NCBI RefSeq assembly: GCF_019351405.1
Contig: NZ_JAHWZX010000001.1
Location: 310,001-374,000, forward strand
Direction: 5' to 3'
Origin: Stakelama flava
GTDB taxonomy: Bacteria > Pseudomonadota > Alphaproteobacteria > Sphingomonadales > Sphingomonadaceae
Length of the DNA stretch: 64,000 bases
The translations under genes were made by a program, and so were the position numbers. The first letter of the stretch is position 1. Each line of letters starts with the position of its first letter. The notes under the pieces were generated by a model. It was not told where the DNA came from. It saw only the letters and a list, made by a program, of their open reading frames with translations, and made no database searches. Positions 15,499 to 27,099 of this stretch are shown in pieces.

Positions 15499-17955
15499 TT
15501 AATGCGGCAAAGCGCCCCCTACGCCGCCCACCGGCTGCTGGGGCTGGGCCGCCAGTTCATCGGCATCGGTCCAGTCGATCGGCTCCAGCGACTCGGTCAG
15601 CGCGATTCGCAAAACCTCGTCGACATGGCGCACGGGAACGATCTCCAGCGCTTCGCGGATATTCGCGGGAATTTCGGCAAGGTCCTTCTCATTTTCTTCC
15701 GGAATGAGGACAAGTTTGATCCCGCCGCGCATCGCTGCCAGCAATTTTTCCTTCAATCCGCCGATCGGCAATACCCGGCCGCGAAGCGTGACTTCGCCGG
15801 TCATCGCCACATCCTTGCGAACCGGAACGCCGGTCAGCGTCGATACGATGGAGGTAACCAATCCGATGCCCGCCGATGGCCCGTCCTTGGGCACGGCGCC
15901 TTCGGGCAGATGGACGTGAATGTCCTTGCGGGCGAAAATGCTGGGCTTCACGCCATATTGCGGGGCACGTGCCTTGACGAAGCTCATCGCGGCCTCGACC
16001 GACTCCTTCATCACCTCGCCCAGCTTGCCGGTCGTCTTGATCGCGCCCTTGCCCGGCACGGTAACACTTTCGATGGTCAGCAATTCGCCGCCCACCTCGG
16101 TCCAGGCAAGCCCGGTAACCGCACCGATCTGGTGCTCTTCCTCCGAAATGCCGAAGCGATATTTGCGCACCCCCGAAAAATCGCGAAGATTTTCGGGGGT
16201 GACCACCACGCTCTCGACTTCGTTTTCGAGTATCTTGCGAAGCGCCTTTCGCGCCAGCTTGGCGATTTCCCGCTCCAGCGTTCGCACCCCCGCCTCGCGC
16301 GTATAATAGCGGATCAGGTCGCGAAGCCCCGCTTCGGTCAGTTCGAACTCGCCTTCTTTCAGGCCGTGCATCTCGACCTGCTTTTCGATCAGGTGGCGCT
16401 GCGCGATCTCCACCTTTTCATCCTCGGTATAGCCTTCGAGGCGGATGATCTCCATGCGGTCGAGCAGTGGCTGGGGCAGGTTAAGCGTGTTGGCGGTGCA
16501 CACGAACATCACGTCCGAAAGATCGATGTCGATCTCAAGATAATGATCGTTGAATTTGTTGTTCTGTTCGGGGTCGAGCACTTCGAGAAGCGCCGATGCC
16601 GGGTCGCCGCGAAAATCCTGGCCCAGCTTGTCGATCTCGTCGAGCAGGAACAGCGGGTTGCCCGTTCCCGCCTTTTTCAGGTTCGACACGATCTTGCCGG
16701 GCAGACTGCCGATATAGGTGCGGCGATGGCCGCGAATTTCGGCCTCGTCGCGAACGCCGCCAAGCGATTGGCGAACGAATTCACGCCCCGTCGCCCGCGC
16801 GATCGATTTGCCGAGCGACGTCTTGCCAACGCCCGGAGGGCCGACAAGGCACAGGATCGGGCCTTTCAGCTTGTTGGTGCGCGCCTGCACCGCCAGATAT
16901 TCGACGATACGGTCCTTCACCTTTTCAAGCGCATAATGGTCCTCGTCGAGCACCTTTTCCGCCTCGGTCAGGTCCTTTTTCAGCTTTGACTTCTTGCCCC
17001 AGGGCAGGCCGAGCAGCACGTCGAGATAGTTGCGCACCACCGTAGCCTCGGCGCTCATCGGCGCCATGGTCTTCAGCTTTTTGAGTTCCGCCTGCGCCTT
17101 GGCGCGCGCTTCCTTGGACAGTTTGAGCGCGCCGATCTTCTGGGTCAGCTCGGCGATCTCGTCGCCCTCGCCTTCCTCGCCCTCATTGCCCAGTTCGCGC
17201 TGGATCGCCTTCAACTGTTCGTTGAGATAATATTCGCGCTGGGTCTTTTCCATCTGCCGTTTCACGCGGCTCTTGATCTTCTTTTCGACCTGCAGGACGC
17301 CCAGTTCGCCCTCCATGAAGGCATAGACCATTTCCAGCCGCTTGGCGGGATCGGTTTCGACCAGCAGCGACTGTTTATCGGCCACCTTGACCGCAATATT
17401 GGCGGCAACCGCGTCGGCGAGGCGCGATGGATCGTCTAGTTCGGCCAATTGCCCGGCCGTTTCGGCGGGCAGCTTGCGGTTGAGCTTGGCATAGTTTTCG
17501 AACTGCTCGATCACAGAGCGCATCAGCGCCTTAAGATCGGGACTGAACTCTTCGGGCGTGATGTCACGCACCTTTTCGCCCAGTTCGGCGCTGGTGGACT
17601 CAAGACTTTCATCGCCCCCCTCGACCGGCGCCACGGTCGCGGTAAGATAATCGCCGGTCGCTTCCAGCCCTTCGAGCCGGCCGCGCTCCTTGCCCGAAAC
17701 CAGCACGCGTACCGTCCCGTCGGGCAGCTTCAGCAACTGAAGCACCTCGGCCGACACACCGGTATCGTACAGATCGTCGCGGTCGGGATCGTCCTCGGCA
17801 GGATCGAGCTGCGCGACGAGGAAGATTTCCTTGTCATCTGCCATCGCCGCTTCCAGCGCGGCGACCGATTTGTCGCGCCCCACGAACAGCGGAACGATCA
17901 TGTGCGGAAAGACGACGATGTCGCGAAGGGGAAGGACGGGATAGGATTGTTTCAT
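15499..17955 (-). CDS. lon: ATP-dependent protease Lon (LonA)
   Basis: An 818-residue cytoplasmic AAA+ serine protease for misfolded and regulatory proteins. Domains: LAN substrate-binding N-terminal domain ([20 protein letters not shown]), coiled helical region, AAA+ module with Walker [14 protein letters not shown] and Walker B FLLDEIDK, and a C-terminal protease domain with PKDGPSAGI (catalytic Ser) and the catalytic Lys in [10 protein letters not shown]. The length is normal. Upstream at 18000-18028 lies a good sigma-32-like promoter, in keeping with heat-shock control. Confidence 0.97.
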   Translation of the reverse strand: MKQSYPVLPLRDIVVFPHMIVPLFVGRDKSVAALEAAMADDKEIFLVAQLDPAEDDPDRDDLYDTGVSAEVLQLLKLPDGTVRVLVSGKERGRLEGLEATGDYLTATVAPVEGGDESLESTSAELGEKVRDITPEEFSPDLKALMRSVIEQFENYAKLNRKLPAETAGQLAELDDPSRLADAVAANIAVKVADKQSLLVETDPAKRLEMVYAFMEGELGVLQVEKKIKSRVKRQMEKTQREYYLNEQLKAIQRELGNEGEEGEGDEIAELTQKIGALKLSKEARAKAQAELKKLKTMAPMSAEATVVRNYLDVLLGLPWGKKSKLKKDLTEAEKVLDEDHYALEKVKDRIVEYLAVQARTNKLKGPILCLVGPPGVGKTSLGKSIARATGREFVRQSLGGVRDEAEIRGHRRTYIGSLPGKIVSNLKKAGTGNPLFLLDEIDKLGQDFRGDPASALLEVLDPEQNNKFNDHYLEIDIDLSDVMFVCTANTLNLPQPLLDRMEIIRLEGYTEDEKVEIAQRHLIEKQVEMHGLKEGEFELTEAGLRDLIRYYTREAGVRTLEREIAKLARKALRKILENEVESVVVTPENLRDFSGVRKYRFGISEEEHQIGAVTGLAWTEVGGELLTIESVTVPGKGAIKTTGKLGEVMKESVEAAMSFVKARAPQYGVKPSIFARKDIHVHLPEGAVPKDGPSAGIGLVTSIVSTLTGVPVRKDVAMTGEVTLRGRVLPIGGLKEKLLAAMRGGIKLVLIPEENEKDLAEIPANIREALEIVPVRHVDEVLRIALTESLEPIDWTDADELAAQPQQPVGGVGGALPH

Positions 17956-17999
17956 GAATACTCCGGATGGCGCCCGTCACGGCGCTTGGCTTTGTTTTA

Positions 18000-18028
18000 T
18001 ATATGGGGATCGTAAAGCCTCCATCAAC
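18000..18028 (-). promoter_or_regulatory. Sigma-32 (RpoH)-like heat-shock promoter of lon
   Basis: On the minus strand the sequence is GTTGAT, a 14-base spacer, then CCCCATATA, close to the RpoH consensus CTTGAA-(13 to 15)-CCCCATNT. It lies 45 bases before the lon ATG. The fit and the known heat-shock control of lon support the call. Confidence 0.6.
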
Positions 18029-18124
18029 GTCGGCGAAACTTTCCGAACCGGACATGCTTGCCATCGCCGACCCGACCGGCGACACCACGCCTGATATTTT
18101 TGCCGGGGGGAGCGCCAGATACCC

Positions 18125-19843
18125 ATGAAGTGCCGCCATTTTTTCACCACAGCCGCGCTGGCCGCGCTTTGCCCCCTTACGGCGCATGCCGTTCCCGACA
18201 AGGGCAAGCCCGAACTTACCGCGCAGACCATGCGGTCAGGCGGGCCGATCAATCCCGAACAGGCCAGCCTTCGCTTCGATCATGCCGATCTTGCGTTCGA
18301 GGTTTTTCCCGACAGCGAAACGATCAAGGGGGTCGCCACGCTCGACTTCACCGCTACCGGGTCGCTGAACCGGCTGCTGATCGATCTCGACCGGAACCTC
18401 CCGGTCAGCGCGGTCTCGATCAACGGGAAGGCACTGCGGCCCGCCGCCTGGACGAACCCGGAAGGAAAATTGGCGATCACCCTGCCGCGCCATATCGCAA
18501 AAGGCGGCACGATCCGGGCGAAGATTACCTATGGCGGTACGCCGCATGTCGCGGTTCGCGCGCCATGGGACGACGGCATGGTGTGGGCGCGAACCCCGGA
18601 CGGCCAGCCCTGGATCGCAACGACGGCGGAAGGCTATGGCTGCGACCTGTTCTGGCCATGCCTGGACTTCCCGACGGGCGAACCGGGCAGCGTAGACCTG
18701 CACATCACCGTGCCGGCCGGGCTGAAAGCGCCCTCGAACGGCGTACTGAAGGGGGTGGATACGCTTCCCGACGGCCGCACTCGCTGGAACTGGCATGCGA
18801 AGCACCCCAACACCTATGCCATCGCGCTGAACATCGGCCCGTATAAAGAACTGCACGCGACCTATCACAGCCGCTACGGCAATGATATTCCGCTATATTA
18901 CTGGTATCTGCCGGGCGAGGAGGAAGCGGCGAAGGACCTGTTCGCCGAATTCGCCCCGACGCTCGATTTCTACGAAAGCAAGATCGGCCCCTATCCGTTC
19001 GGGGACGAGAAGATGGGCGTGGTGCACACCCCCTATCTCGGCATGGAGCACCAGACGATCAACGGTTATGGCAACCATTACAAAAAGACGCCAAGCGGCT
19101 TTGACGAGATATTCCAGCATGAATTCGGCCATGAATGGTTCGCCAACCAACTGACCGCCGCGAACTGGGACGATTACTGGCTGCACGAGGGGTTCGAGGA
19201 ATATATGCAGCCGCTCTATGGCCTGTGGCTGCAGGGGCAGGCGCGGTACGACGCGATGATGCTCGATCAGCGCAACCGGATCGTGAACAAGGTGCCGATG
19301 GTGCGCGGCCGCGTCATTACCGAGGAAGAGGTGTATGAGGCCAAGGACGGCGGTCCGGGGCAGGACATCTATTTCAAGGGCGCGTGGATGCTCCATACGC
19401 TGCGCAATCTGATCGGCGACAAGGATTTCTACGCCGCTACCCGGCTGGAGGTCTATGGCCGCCCCGACCCGAAACCCGGCAACTTCACGCCGCGCTACGG
19501 TTCGACCGATGAATTCGTCCGCAACGTCAATCGGGTGACGGGCAAGGATTATGGCTGGTTCTTCAACGTCTATCTGAAACAGGCCGCGTTGCCTGAATTG
19601 CAGCAGCATCGCGGCAACGGGCGGCTCGACCTTTCCTGGAAGGTTCCGGGCGGCGGCCCCTTCCCCATGCCGGTCGAAGTGCAGGCCGGCGACCGGTTCG
19701 AAACCGTACCGATGACCGATGGCCATGGCAGTATCGCGGTGCCCGACGATGCCCATATCGTGCTCGATCCGCATGCGCGCATCCTGAAAGTCGAACCGGC
19801 GGTGGAAGCGGCCAAGGCGTGGGAGGCGGAGCAGCAGCAATAA
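18125..19843 (+). CDS. Secreted M1-family zinc aminopeptidase
   Basis: A 572-residue periplasmic or exported metallopeptidase with a signal peptide (MKCRHFFTTAALAALCPLTA to HA). The N-terminal beta-saddle domain is followed by the substrate-binding LGMEHQTINGYG (in place of GAMEN) and the zinc site HEFGHEWFANQL, with the third ligand Glu in WLHEGFEEY. The GMEH variant and overall length match a bacterial subgroup of M1 peptidases lacking the large C-terminal ARM domain. It is divergent from lon. Confidence 0.9.
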   Translation: MKCRHFFTTAALAALCPLTAHAVPDKGKPELTAQTMRSGGPINPEQASLRFDHADLAFEVFPDSETIKGVATLDFTATGSLNRLLIDLDRNLPVSAVSINGKALRPAAWTNPEGKLAITLPRHIAKGGTIRAKITYGGTPHVAVRAPWDDGMVWARTPDGQPWIATTAEGYGCDLFWPCLDFPTGEPGSVDLHITVPAGLKAPSNGVLKGVDTLPDGRTRWNWHAKHPNTYAIALNIGPYKELHATYHSRYGNDIPLYYWYLPGEEEAAKDLFAEFAPTLDFYESKIGPYPFGDEKMGVVHTPYLGMEHQTINGYGNHYKKTPSGFDEIFQHEFGHEWFANQLTAANWDDYWLHEGFEEYMQPLYGLWLQGQARYDAMMLDQRNRIVNKVPMVRGRVITEEEVYEAKDGGPGQDIYFKGAWMLHTLRNLIGDKDFYAATRLEVYGRPDPKPGNFTPRYGSTDEFVRNVNRVTGKDYGWFFNVYLKQAALPELQQHRGNGRLDLSWKVPGGGPFPMPVEVQAGDRFETVPMTDGHGSIAVPDDAHIVLDPHARILKVEPAVEAAKAWEAEQQQ

Positions 19844-19919
19844 CGCACCAAAGCGTTAGGATGATGGAAAGCGCCGTTATCGATAGTGTGCTGGCGCAGC
19901 GGATTGTCGCCCGATGCGG

Positions 19920-20777
19920 CTAGGGCACCTCCGCAAGCACTGGTTCGATGCGGTCGCGCCCCCCGCGTTTGGCGCGATAAAGCGCCCGGTCGGCGGTCAT
20001 CAGCGCGGTATCCATGCCTCTCATGCCATAGGGTGCCACTCCGCCCGAGAAACGAACATCCGCACCGCCCGGCACGTCGAGCGGTTCGTCGCGAAGCGAC
20101 TGGGCGAGCCGTTCGAGGATGCCGGTCGATTCGCGCACCGTCGCGCCGGTCAACAGCACCACGAACTCTTCCCCGCCCCAGCGCGCGATCAGGTCCCCCC
20201 GGCGAAGCGCGCCTACCAGACGGTGGGAGAATAGGCGAAGCACATCGTCCCCCGCCCGGTGGCCATAAGTATCATTGACCGCTTTGAAATGATCGAGGTC
20301 GACGATCGCGAGCGCGCTGTAATCATAACAATGGGCGACTTCGGCAACGCGCGCTTCGAACCCGCGCCGGTTCCACAGTCCGGTAAGCGGATCGCGATGC
20401 GCGGCTTCGTCCAACTGATCGACCAGGTCGTGCGTGGCAGTGGCCGCGCGGTTCACGCTGGTGATCAGCGCACCCATCAGATCGCGGCCGTCACATTCCT
20501 CAAGCACCGGCCATTCCCCCTCGCCAAGCGCATCCAGTGCCTCGGTACTGCGCCTTACCGGGACGAGCAGCCAGTTGATTGCCGAAAGCGCGAAGGCAGT
20601 TCCGGCCAGCGTGGCGATGACCAGCACGCCGGTATCGCGCCAGCCGAAATGACCGAGCGCGAGCTGCCACAGCACGAAGACGATCAACGGGACGTGCGTA
20701 CCGATAAAACACACTAAAAACAGACGCATGCGCAGATCGGTCGGAAAAAGGAACCGCGTCGCGCGATAGAAACGCAT
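19920..20777 (-). CDS. Membrane-bound diguanylate cyclase (GGDEF)
   Basis: A 285-residue enzyme making c-di-GMP. Two transmembrane helices at the N-terminus (about 17-37 and 48-68) are followed by a short HAMP-like linker and a GGDEF domain starting at DPLTGLWNRRGF. The active site reads GGEEF, a functional variant, and the inhibitory I-site RRGD lies five residues upstream. No periplasmic sensor domain is evident, so the input is unknown. It stands alone between the M1 peptidase and clpX. Confidence 0.92.
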   Translation of the reverse strand: MRFYRATRFLFPTDLRMRLFLVCFIGTHVPLIVFVLWQLALGHFGWRDTGVLVIATLAGTAFALSAINWLLVPVRRSTEALDALGEGEWPVLEECDGRDLMGALITSVNRAATATHDLVDQLDEAAHRDPLTGLWNRRGFEARVAEVAHCYDYSALAIVDLDHFKAVNDTYGHRAGDDVLRLFSHRLVGALRRGDLIARWGGEEFVVLLTGATVRESTGILERLAQSLRDEPLDVPGGADVRFSGGVAPYGMRGMDTALMTADRALYRAKRGGRDRIEPVLAEVP

Positions 20778-20916
20778 TCACTACCCCTGAAATCAAATCG
20801 CAGTGTTCACGCGCCAATCGCACCCGTCCGGCAAATCCGCGTAGATTGGCAGCGCCAGACCATAATTTGCCACCTGCGCGCGCGTTTCGAAAGCGCCTCC
20901 GTCAAAAAGCGCGAAT

Positions 20917-20951
20917 AAAAAAAGGCCGGGGCAGTGAATGCCGCCCCGGCC
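20917..20951 (-). terminator. Rho-independent terminator of clpX
   Basis: On the minus strand ggccggggc pairs perfectly with gccccggcc (9 bases, about 10-base loop) and is followed by seven T, starting 30 bases after the clpX stop. This is a textbook intrinsic terminator. Confidence 0.85.
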
Positions 20952-20980
20952 CCTTTCTCAACTTGGAAAGCACTGTCGGA

Positions 20981-22258
<1,278 letters not shown>

Positions 22259-22473
22259 AAAATCCGTACCTTTTCAGTCCGGTATCACAGCCGCCAGACG
22301 CATTTGCCTGCACGTCATGGCCGCGGGCCGGACTCGCTTACTGTACCCGACACTTTGCCGTGCCGATAGCCAATATGTCTACCCGGTGATTTTCAAACAA
22401 CCCGTTGACGTAGCGACAAAGATGCGGCGGCGGCGCTTTTCCGGCCGGAATTACCGCCGCCGTCCACACGCGA

Positions 22474-23133
22474 TCAGCTTTCCGACGACGGAGCGGGCGT
22501 GCTTTCGCCGTCTTCCTTGCCCGGTCCGGGGCGCTTTTCATATACTTCATCGACCAGGCCGAATTCCTTCGCCTCGCCCGCTTCGAGGAAGGTGTCGCGA
22601 TCCATCGCCTTTTCGATCTTTTCCAGCGGCTGACCGGTATATTTGCAATACAGATCGTTCATACGCTTGCGGATTCGAAGGATTTCCTTCGCCTGGATTT
22701 CGATATCCGACGCCATGCCCTGCGCGCCTCCCGACGGCTGGTGAACCATGATTCGGGCGTTGGTCAGTGCCACGCGCATCCCGGGTTCGCCGCTCGCAAG
22801 CAGGAAGCTGCCCATCGACGCTGCCTGACCGATGCACACGGTGCCGACACGCGGACGGATATACTGCATCGTGTCGTGGATCGCCATGCCGGCGGTCACG
22901 ACCCCGCCCGGCGAATTGATATACATCCAGATGTCCTTGGTCGGATTTTCCGATTCCAGGAACAGAAGCTGGGCGGTGATGAGAGACGCCATCTGGTCCT
23001 CCACCCCGCCGGTCACGAAGACGATCCGTTCGCGCAACAGGCGCGAATAGATGTCGAAGCTGCGTTCGCCGCGGCTCGACTGTTCGATCACGATCGGAAC
23101 GAGGGCATCCATGGGGTCGTAATTGTTCTGCAT
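22474..23133 (-). CDS. clpP: ClpP protease subunit
   Basis: A 219-residue serine protease subunit that forms the 14-mer chamber of ClpXP/ClpAP. Catalytic Ser106 (GQAASMGSF) and His131 (MVHQPSGG) are clear, with the Asp in the C-terminal third (AMDRDTFL). An [20 protein letters not shown] start matches alphaproteobacterial ClpP, and gcggga precedes it. The C-terminal tail ([17 protein letters not shown]) is acidic and low complexity. A glycosyltransferase gene separates it from tig. Confidence 0.97.
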   Translation of the reverse strand: MQNNYDPMDALVPIVIEQSSRGERSFDIYSRLLRERIVFVTGGVEDQMASLITAQLLFLESENPTKDIWMYINSPGGVVTAGMAIHDTMQYIRPRVGTVCIGQAASMGSFLLASGEPGMRVALTNARIMVHQPSGGAQGMASDIEIQAKEILRIRKRMNDLYCKYTGQPLEKIEKAMDRDTFLEAGEAKEFGLVDEVYEKRPGPGKEDGESTPAPSSES

Positions 23134-23212
23134 AAAATCCCGCTCGGTTGGTTGGCCCCGCCAACATCGGCGCTCGCATCGCGCGGCGCAAGGGGCGGCA
23201 GGCGGGTTGTCG

Positions 23213-24145
23213 TCAAACGCCGGGCGGGCGCTGCGCGAGATAGGCCAGTCGGCGCACCTCGCGCCGCCCACGGACCACGGTGTCGAGGATCAGCCCGGTG
23301 AAGATGTTGAGCGCCGCCAGCAGCATCAGCCCGGTCGAAAGGATCGCGGTGGGGAAGCGCGGCACCAGCCCGGTTTGGGCATAGGTAACGAACAGCGGTA
23401 TCGCGAGCACGATCGCGACCAGTGCAAGCATCGCCGCGACAAGGCCGAAATATAATAATGGCCGTTCGACCCGGTACAGCGTGATGATGGTGCGTACGAT
23501 GCGCAGGCCGTCGCCATAGGTGTTGAGCTTCGACGCCGATCCGTCGGGACGCGCGAAATAGCGTGTTTCAACCTCACCCACCGGCATTTTCAATTCCAGC
23601 GCATGGACGCTGATTTCGGTCTCGATCTCGAACCCGCCGGTCAGGACCGGGAAACTTTTGACGAACCGCCGCGAAAATACCCGGTAGCCGGAAAAAATAT
23701 CGGTGAAGCTGCGTCCGAACAGCCGCGCGAGCAGGCCGGTCATCAGCCGGTTTCCGGTAACATGGCCGCGACGATAGGCCTTGGCCGCATCATGGATGCG
23801 CGCGCCCACGACCATGTCCAGCTGTTCGTTCAGCAGCCGATCGACCATCGCGGGCGCGGCATCCGCGTCATAAGTCGCATCGCCGTCGGCCATGACATAG
23901 ATATCCGCCTCGACATCGGCGAACATGCGGCGGACTACATTGCCCTTGCCCTGAATCCGTTCGGTCCGGACGATCGCGCCCGCATCCGCCGCGACCTCTC
24001 GCGTGCGGTCGCGCGAATTATTGTCGTAAACATAAATCGCCGCGTCCGGAAGCGCGGCACGAAAGGCGGCGACCGTCTGCGCGATCGCCGCCTCTTCGTT
24101 ATAGCAGGGCAGAAGCACCGCGACATGCGGGCTATCGTCGGTCAT
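23213..24145 (-). CDS. Family 2 glycosyltransferase, DPM1/undecaprenyl type, with membrane tail
   Basis: A 310-residue enzyme with a GT-A domain ([29 protein letters not shown]; metal site MADGDATYD) and two C-terminal transmembrane helices (about 225-250 and 265-285), the usual form of polyprenyl-phosphate hexose synthases. It probably moves a sugar from a nucleotide donor to a lipid phosphate at the inner membrane. An aggggcaggtg stretch supports ATG 24145; GTG 24148 is an alternative. It sits between tig and clpP, an unusual guest in that gene group. Confidence 0.87.
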   Translation of the reverse strand: MTDDSPHVAVLLPCYNEEAAIAQTVAAFRAALPDAAIYVYDNNSRDRTREVAADAGAIVRTERIQGKGNVVRRMFADVEADIYVMADGDATYDADAAPAMVDRLLNEQLDMVVGARIHDAAKAYRRGHVTGNRLMTGLLARLFGRSFTDIFSGYRVFSRRFVKSFPVLTGGFEIETEISVHALELKMPVGEVETRYFARPDGSASKLNTYGDGLRIVRTIITLYRVERPLLYFGLVAAMLALVAIVLAIPLFVTYAQTGLVPRFPTAILSTGLMLLAALNIFTGLILDTVVRGRREVRRLAYLAQRPPGV

Positions 24146-24177
24146 CACACCTGCCCCTTCACCTTAAAAGGCGGAGA

Positions 24178-25821
24178 TCAGCCTTCCTTCTTGGCAGCCG
24201 CTTTCTTGGCCGGAGCCTTTTTGGCGGCGGGCTTCTTCTCGCCCTCGCTGTCGTCAGACTTCTTGGCGGGCGCCTTTTTGGCTGCGGCTTTCTTGGCCGG
24301 GGCCTTCTTTTCGGCAGCAGGCTCCTCGTCCGTATCAGCCTTGGCCGCGGCCTTTTTGGCGGGCGCCTTTTTGGCCGCAGGCTTTTCCTCCGACTTGGCT
24401 TCATCAGCCTTGTCATCGGTCTTCTTCGCAGTGGCCTTTTTGGCGGGCGCTTTCTTCTTGGCGGCGGGCTTTGCCTTTTCGGCCTCTGCCTCGTCCTCAG
24501 CCTCGATCGCGGCTTCCAGTTCCTCGCGAGTTACTTCGCGATCGGTGATTTCCGCCTTTTCGAACAGGAAGTCGACGACCTTGTCCTCGTAAAGCGGTGC
24601 GCGAAGCTGAGCGGCAGCCATCGGCTCCTGCTGAACATACTGAATGAACCGTTCACGGTCTTCCGGGCCGTATTGCTGCGCCGCCTGCATGATCAGGCGG
24701 CTCATTTCCTGCTGCGTGACCTCGACGCCGTTTTCCTGACCGATTTCGGAAAGCAGCAGGCCCAGGCGAACCCGGCGCTCGGCGATCGCGCGATATTCGT
24801 CGCGGTCGTTTTCCAGTTCCTTCTTCGCCGCTTCGGGATCTTCCTCATGGCTCGCTTCATGCTCAAGCTGGTGCCAGATCTGCTGGAACTCCTGCTCGAC
24901 CATGGTCGGCGGGACGGGGAAATCATGCCCGGCGGCAAGCTGATCGAGCAGCTTGCGCTTCATATGCGTACGGGTAAGGCCGTTCAGTTCCTGCTCGACC
25001 TGCCCCTTCATCAGTTCGCGAAGCTGCTCCAGGCTTTCCAGCCCCAGATTCTTGGCGAAGTCATCGTCGACCTTCGTTTCCCCGGCGACCTTCACCGCCT
25101 TGATGGTCAGGTCGAACGTCGCTTCCTTGCCGGCCAGTTCCTTCGCGCCATAATCTTCGGGGAAGGTGACGGTAATCGTCTTTTCCTCGCCCGCCTTGAC
25201 GCCGACGATCTGATCTTCAAAGCCGGGGATCAGGCGGCCCGATCCGATCTCGACCGCCATATCCTCACCGGTGCCGCCGTCGAACGCGGTGCCGTCCACC
25301 TTGCCGACGAAATCCATGACGACCTGGTCGCCTTCCTTCGCCTTGCGCGTCTTGGGTGCATCCTCGAACTGCTTCTGCTGGCCGGCAAGCGTTTCGAGCT
25401 GTTCGTCGATCACGCTTTCATCGGCGGGAACGGTCAGGCGCTCCAGCGTCAGCCCGTCGATCGACGGGGTCGGGACATCGGGCAGCACTTCCAGTTCGAC
25501 CGCGATCTCCGCATCCTTGCCGGGTTCGTAATCGTTCTTCAGTTCGACCGAAGGCTGCATCGCCGGACGCAGCTTATGCTCGGCGATCAGCGAATCGACG
25601 CCTTCGCGGATGCTGTTGTTCAACGCGTCCTGGCTCAGCGCCTCGCCGTGCATTTTGCGGATCAGGTTGGCGGGCACCTTGCCGGGCCGGAAACCGGGCA
25701 TACGGACCTGCGGCGCGACACGCTTCACTTCGGCATCGACTTTCGCATCGATGTCCTTGGCGGTGATCGTCATCGTATAGGCGCGTTTCAGGCCTTCGTT
25801 CAACGTCTCGACAGTCTGCAT
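24178..25821 (-). CDS. tig: Trigger factor with lysine/alanine-rich C-terminal extension
   Basis: Ribosome-bound chaperone and prolyl isomerase. The N-terminal ribosome-binding loop has the signature VRMPGFRPGKVP, followed by an FKBP-type domain (GDQVVMDFVGKVDG) and a helical chaperone domain. Normal trigger factors are about 430-460 residues; this one is 547 because about 110 residues of repeated PAKKAPAKKAAAKK-type sequence with acidic spacers (e.g. ADTDEEPAAEKK) are added, resembling a histone-H1 tail. Start MQTVETLNEGLKR matches the family; ATG 25848 with aggga upstream is an alternative. Confidence 0.94.
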   Translation of the reverse strand: MQTVETLNEGLKRAYTMTITAKDIDAKVDAEVKRVAPQVRMPGFRPGKVPANLIRKMHGEALSQDALNNSIREGVDSLIAEHKLRPAMQPSVELKNDYEPGKDAEIAVELEVLPDVPTPSIDGLTLERLTVPADESVIDEQLETLAGQQKQFEDAPKTRKAKEGDQVVMDFVGKVDGTAFDGGTGEDMAVEIGSGRLIPGFEDQIVGVKAGEEKTITVTFPEDYGAKELAGKEATFDLTIKAVKVAGETKVDDDFAKNLGLESLEQLRELMKGQVEQELNGLTRTHMKRKLLDQLAAGHDFPVPPTMVEQEFQQIWHQLEHEASHEEDPEAAKKELENDRDEYRAIAERRVRLGLLLSEIGQENGVEVTQQEMSRLIMQAAQQYGPEDRERFIQYVQQEPMAAAQLRAPLYEDKVVDFLFEKAEITDREVTREELEAAIEAEDEAEAEKAKPAAKKKAPAKKATAKKTDDKADEAKSEEKPAAKKAPAKKAAAKADTDEEPAAEKKAPAKKAAAKKAPAKKSDDSEGEKKPAAKKAPAKKAAAKKEG

Positions 25822-25889
25822 TCCCACGCTTTCAAAATAGAATTTCAAGGATCCCTATTGGCTGGCATCCCGATCACAGGGGCGGAAAC

Positions 25890-25974
25890 TGGTGCGGGCG
25901 AAGGGACTCGAACCCCCACATCTTTCGATACTGGAACCTAAATCCAGCGCGTCTACCAGTTCCGCCACGCCCGC
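25890..25974 (-). tRNA. tRNA-Leu (TAG anticodon)
   Basis: An 85-base class II tRNA on the minus strand: acceptor GCGGGCG/CGCCCGC, anticodon arm CTGGA-TTTAGGT-TCCAG (anticodon TAG), a long variable arm (tatcgaaagatg) and encoded CCA. It lies 68 bases upstream of tig on the same strand. Confidence 0.95.
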
Positions 25975-26091
25975 AAACGGACACCGCCGGTCGGCCGGCT
26001 CTATAGCAGCCATGTTGTTTCGAGCAAGTGTCCCGCAACCCAGCCCCTTCCCATGCGTTTTCACGGGCCAAAGGACAAGGAGAAACACGCC

Positions 26092-26334
26092 GTGCCCGAT
26101 CAGCCATCACCCGAACCGTTTCCGCTGCCCGACACCCATCCGCCTGAAACGCCGGTGCGCCCTACGCCCCAACCTACCCAGCCGCCGCCCGAGCGCCCCG
26201 GCGAACCCGATCCGGGACTTCCCGGCGCGCCTCCGCCCGAAATATCGCCGCCCGGCCCCGATATCGATGTTCCGGACCCCGGCCCCGCGCCGCAACCCGG
26301 CCCGACCACGGTACCGGGACAGCCGGTCGATTGA
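26092..26334 (+). CDS. Small proline-rich protein, unknown function
   Basis: An 80-residue protein almost entirely of Pro, Glu, Asp, Gly and Thr, for example PFPLPDTHPPETPVRP and PPPEISPPGPDIDVPD. A GTG start at 26092 is chosen because aaggag lies 9 to 14 bases before it. No signal peptide or membrane segment is seen; the protein should be disordered and acidic. Similar small proline-rich products are often predicted in sphingomonads but have no known role. It lies just upstream of the SCO1 gene on the same strand. Confidence 0.5.
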   Translation: MPDQPSPEPFPLPDTHPPETPVRPTPQPTQPPPERPGEPDPGLPGAPPPEISPPGPDIDVPDPGPAPQPGPTTVPGQPVD

Positions 26335-26401
26335 AGCCTCCGATCGGCCGCACGGCATCAGCCCTGGCGCTGCCCCGCCTTCGCGCTTAAGGAAGCGGCA
26401 C

Positions 26402-27001
26402 ATGCGCATTCCGCTGTTCCCGCTTCTCGCCGCATCGGCGCTGATGTCCTGCTCGCCCGGCGGCGGCAATTGGCACGGCACCGATATCGATGGTCAGGTT
26501 CCCGCGCTTTCGCTTCATATGACGCAAGCGGCAACGGGTAAGCCTGTCGATGCCGACAATTTCCGCGGGAAGGTGACGCTGCTGTATTTCGGCTATACCT
26601 TCTGTCCCGACATCTGTCCGATGACATTGTCCAACCTCGGCCGCGCGCTTCATCAGATGGGCGATGCAGCAAACGATGTCCGCGTCCTGTTCGTCACCGT
26701 CGATCCGCGCCGCGACACGGCAAAACAAGTCGCCGACTATGTAAAGGCGTTTGGTCCCCAATTTGTGGGCCTGCGCGGCAGCGAGGACCAGCTTGCCCGC
26801 ATCGCCAAACGCTATCGCGTCGCCTATTCGGTGAAACCCGCCGCCGATCCTGCGAAATATGAAGTTACGCACAGCAGCGCATTGTTCGTCTTCGATCGCG
26901 ACGGGGAGGCGCGCCTGCTCGAAAACTCGCTTTCCACCGACAAGCCCGACATTGACGGCGTCGCCGCCGACCTGAAACGGCTGACAGCCGAAAAGCCTTA
27001 G
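26402..27001 (+). CDS. SCO1/SenC copper chaperone lipoprotein
   Basis: A 199-residue thioredoxin-fold lipoprotein that delivers copper to the CuA centre of cytochrome c oxidase. Lipobox Cys17 follows LMS; the copper site is FCPDICP (C68, C72) with the third ligand His in VTHSSALF. It begins MRIPLFPLLAASALMSC after an aggaag ribosome site. The caa3-type CtaG gene lies 500 bases away on the other strand, consistent with a joint role in oxidase assembly. Confidence 0.92.
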   Translation: MRIPLFPLLAASALMSCSPGGGNWHGTDIDGQVPALSLHMTQAATGKPVDADNFRGKVTLLYFGYTFCPDICPMTLSNLGRALHQMGDAANDVRVLFVTVDPRRDTAKQVADYVKAFGPQFVGLRGSEDQLARIAKRYRVAYSVKPAADPAKYEVTHSSALFVFDRDGEARLLENSLSTDKPDIDGVAADLKRLTAEKP

Positions 27002-27099
27002 TATCGAAACGGTGCGGTGTTTTGTAACGCCCGGACAGTTTCTGGCTGCCGCTACTCTCGCCACGACCATCGCGTGGCTGCGATACCTGTTGCCGCCAG

